Shown: positions 18,112-18,254 of the stretch, piece after piece
Layout of the letters: each line of letters starts with the position of its first letter
Numbering within the stretch: position 1 is the first letter of the stretch
Assembly (NCBI GenBank): GCA_028565635.1
Contig: JAOXYB010018517.1
Span: 1-18,254 of the forward strand
Direction of reading: 5' to 3'
DNA from: Phoronis ovalis
Lineage: Eukaryota > Phoronida > Phoronidae
Length of the DNA: 18,254 nucleotides
Translations under genes and position numbers: made by a program
Notes under the pieces: generated by a model
The model's input: only the letters and a program-made list of their open reading frames with translations
Told to the model about the DNA's origin: nothing
The model's database searches: none

Positions 18112-18254
18112 CAGTGAAGTCCCTTACCCAGCTCGAATACTTATTAAGTGGTACTTAAGTATTCGGTTAGTATTCGCAGACTTATTTTTCTCAAAATAAG
18201 TGGTTCAGAAATAAGTGGTTCGTTCGAAGACTTATTTTTCTCAAAACTTAGAAA
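18112..18254. mobile_element. Edge repeat, start of a transposon-like terminus
   Basis: The block opens CAGTGAAGTCCCTTACCCAG just after TTTATAGA, then carries CGAATACTTA (18134-18143) facing TAAGTATTCG (18156-18165), a 10-bp hairpin. Two copies of AAATAAGTGGTTC and two of GACTTATTTTTCTCAAAA follow. The CAGTG-type start followed by repeated TTCGAATA/AAGTGGTT words recalls terminal inverted repeats of pogo/Tigger-like elements, but that is inference. It is related to the left-edge block in opposite orientation and runs off the window. Confidence 0.5.

Overview
This is animal nuclear DNA, roughly two-thirds A+T by eye, with no bacterial-style gene. It holds four short exons of one minus-strand gene, spaced kilobases apart, with introns filled by degenerate tandem repeats and small mobile-element remnants. 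The intron and repeat style suggests a marine invertebrate. I cannot place the phylum from this sequence alone.

The gene is a von Willebrand factor A domain-containing protein 3 (VWA3A/VWA3B) family member, closest in my recognition to VWA3B. In transcription order the exons are A (17332-17556), B (15452-15543), C (9408-9658) and D (2815-2974), all with GT/AG borders. Phases agree at every junction: A to B shares a split Asp codon (G|AT), B to C joins in phase 0 (Asn|Val), and C to D shares a split Arg codon (AG|A). Joined, they give about 242 residues. These are the N-terminal conserved block of the family and the first two-thirds of its first VWA domain. Earlier exons lie beyond the right edge. 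Later exons lie beyond the left edge, or are unrecognised in 1-2814.

The introns are dominated by one repeat family, always in the same orientation (antisense to the gene): 1181-2181 (old copies), 3420-9123 (main array), 11160-12312 and 15544-17063. Long units of about 315-340 bp alternate with short units of about 140-155 bp that lack a central segment. Two related subfamilies exist. Several blocks end in a shared segment that folds into a TATGCCC...GGGCATA hairpin, which argues for a mobile element with a defined end over a simple satellite. Units are rich in nuclear-receptor-like half-sites (AGGTCA, TCAAGGTCA), and a perfect AGGTCAATGACCT palindrome lies just after one block.

Other elements are a roughly 0.7 kb element with 17-bp perfect terminal inverted repeats (12362-13064), an insert with an internal 66-68 bp repeat inside the main array (about 4140-4572), 32-, 44- and 48-bp tandem repeats, two inverted repeats near exon C, a CA microsatellite, a possible 1.5 kb element (13380-14938), and related TTCGAATACT/AAGTGGTT repeats at both window edges in opposite orientation. 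No tRNA, rRNA, CRISPR array, promoter or polyadenylation signal could be supported.
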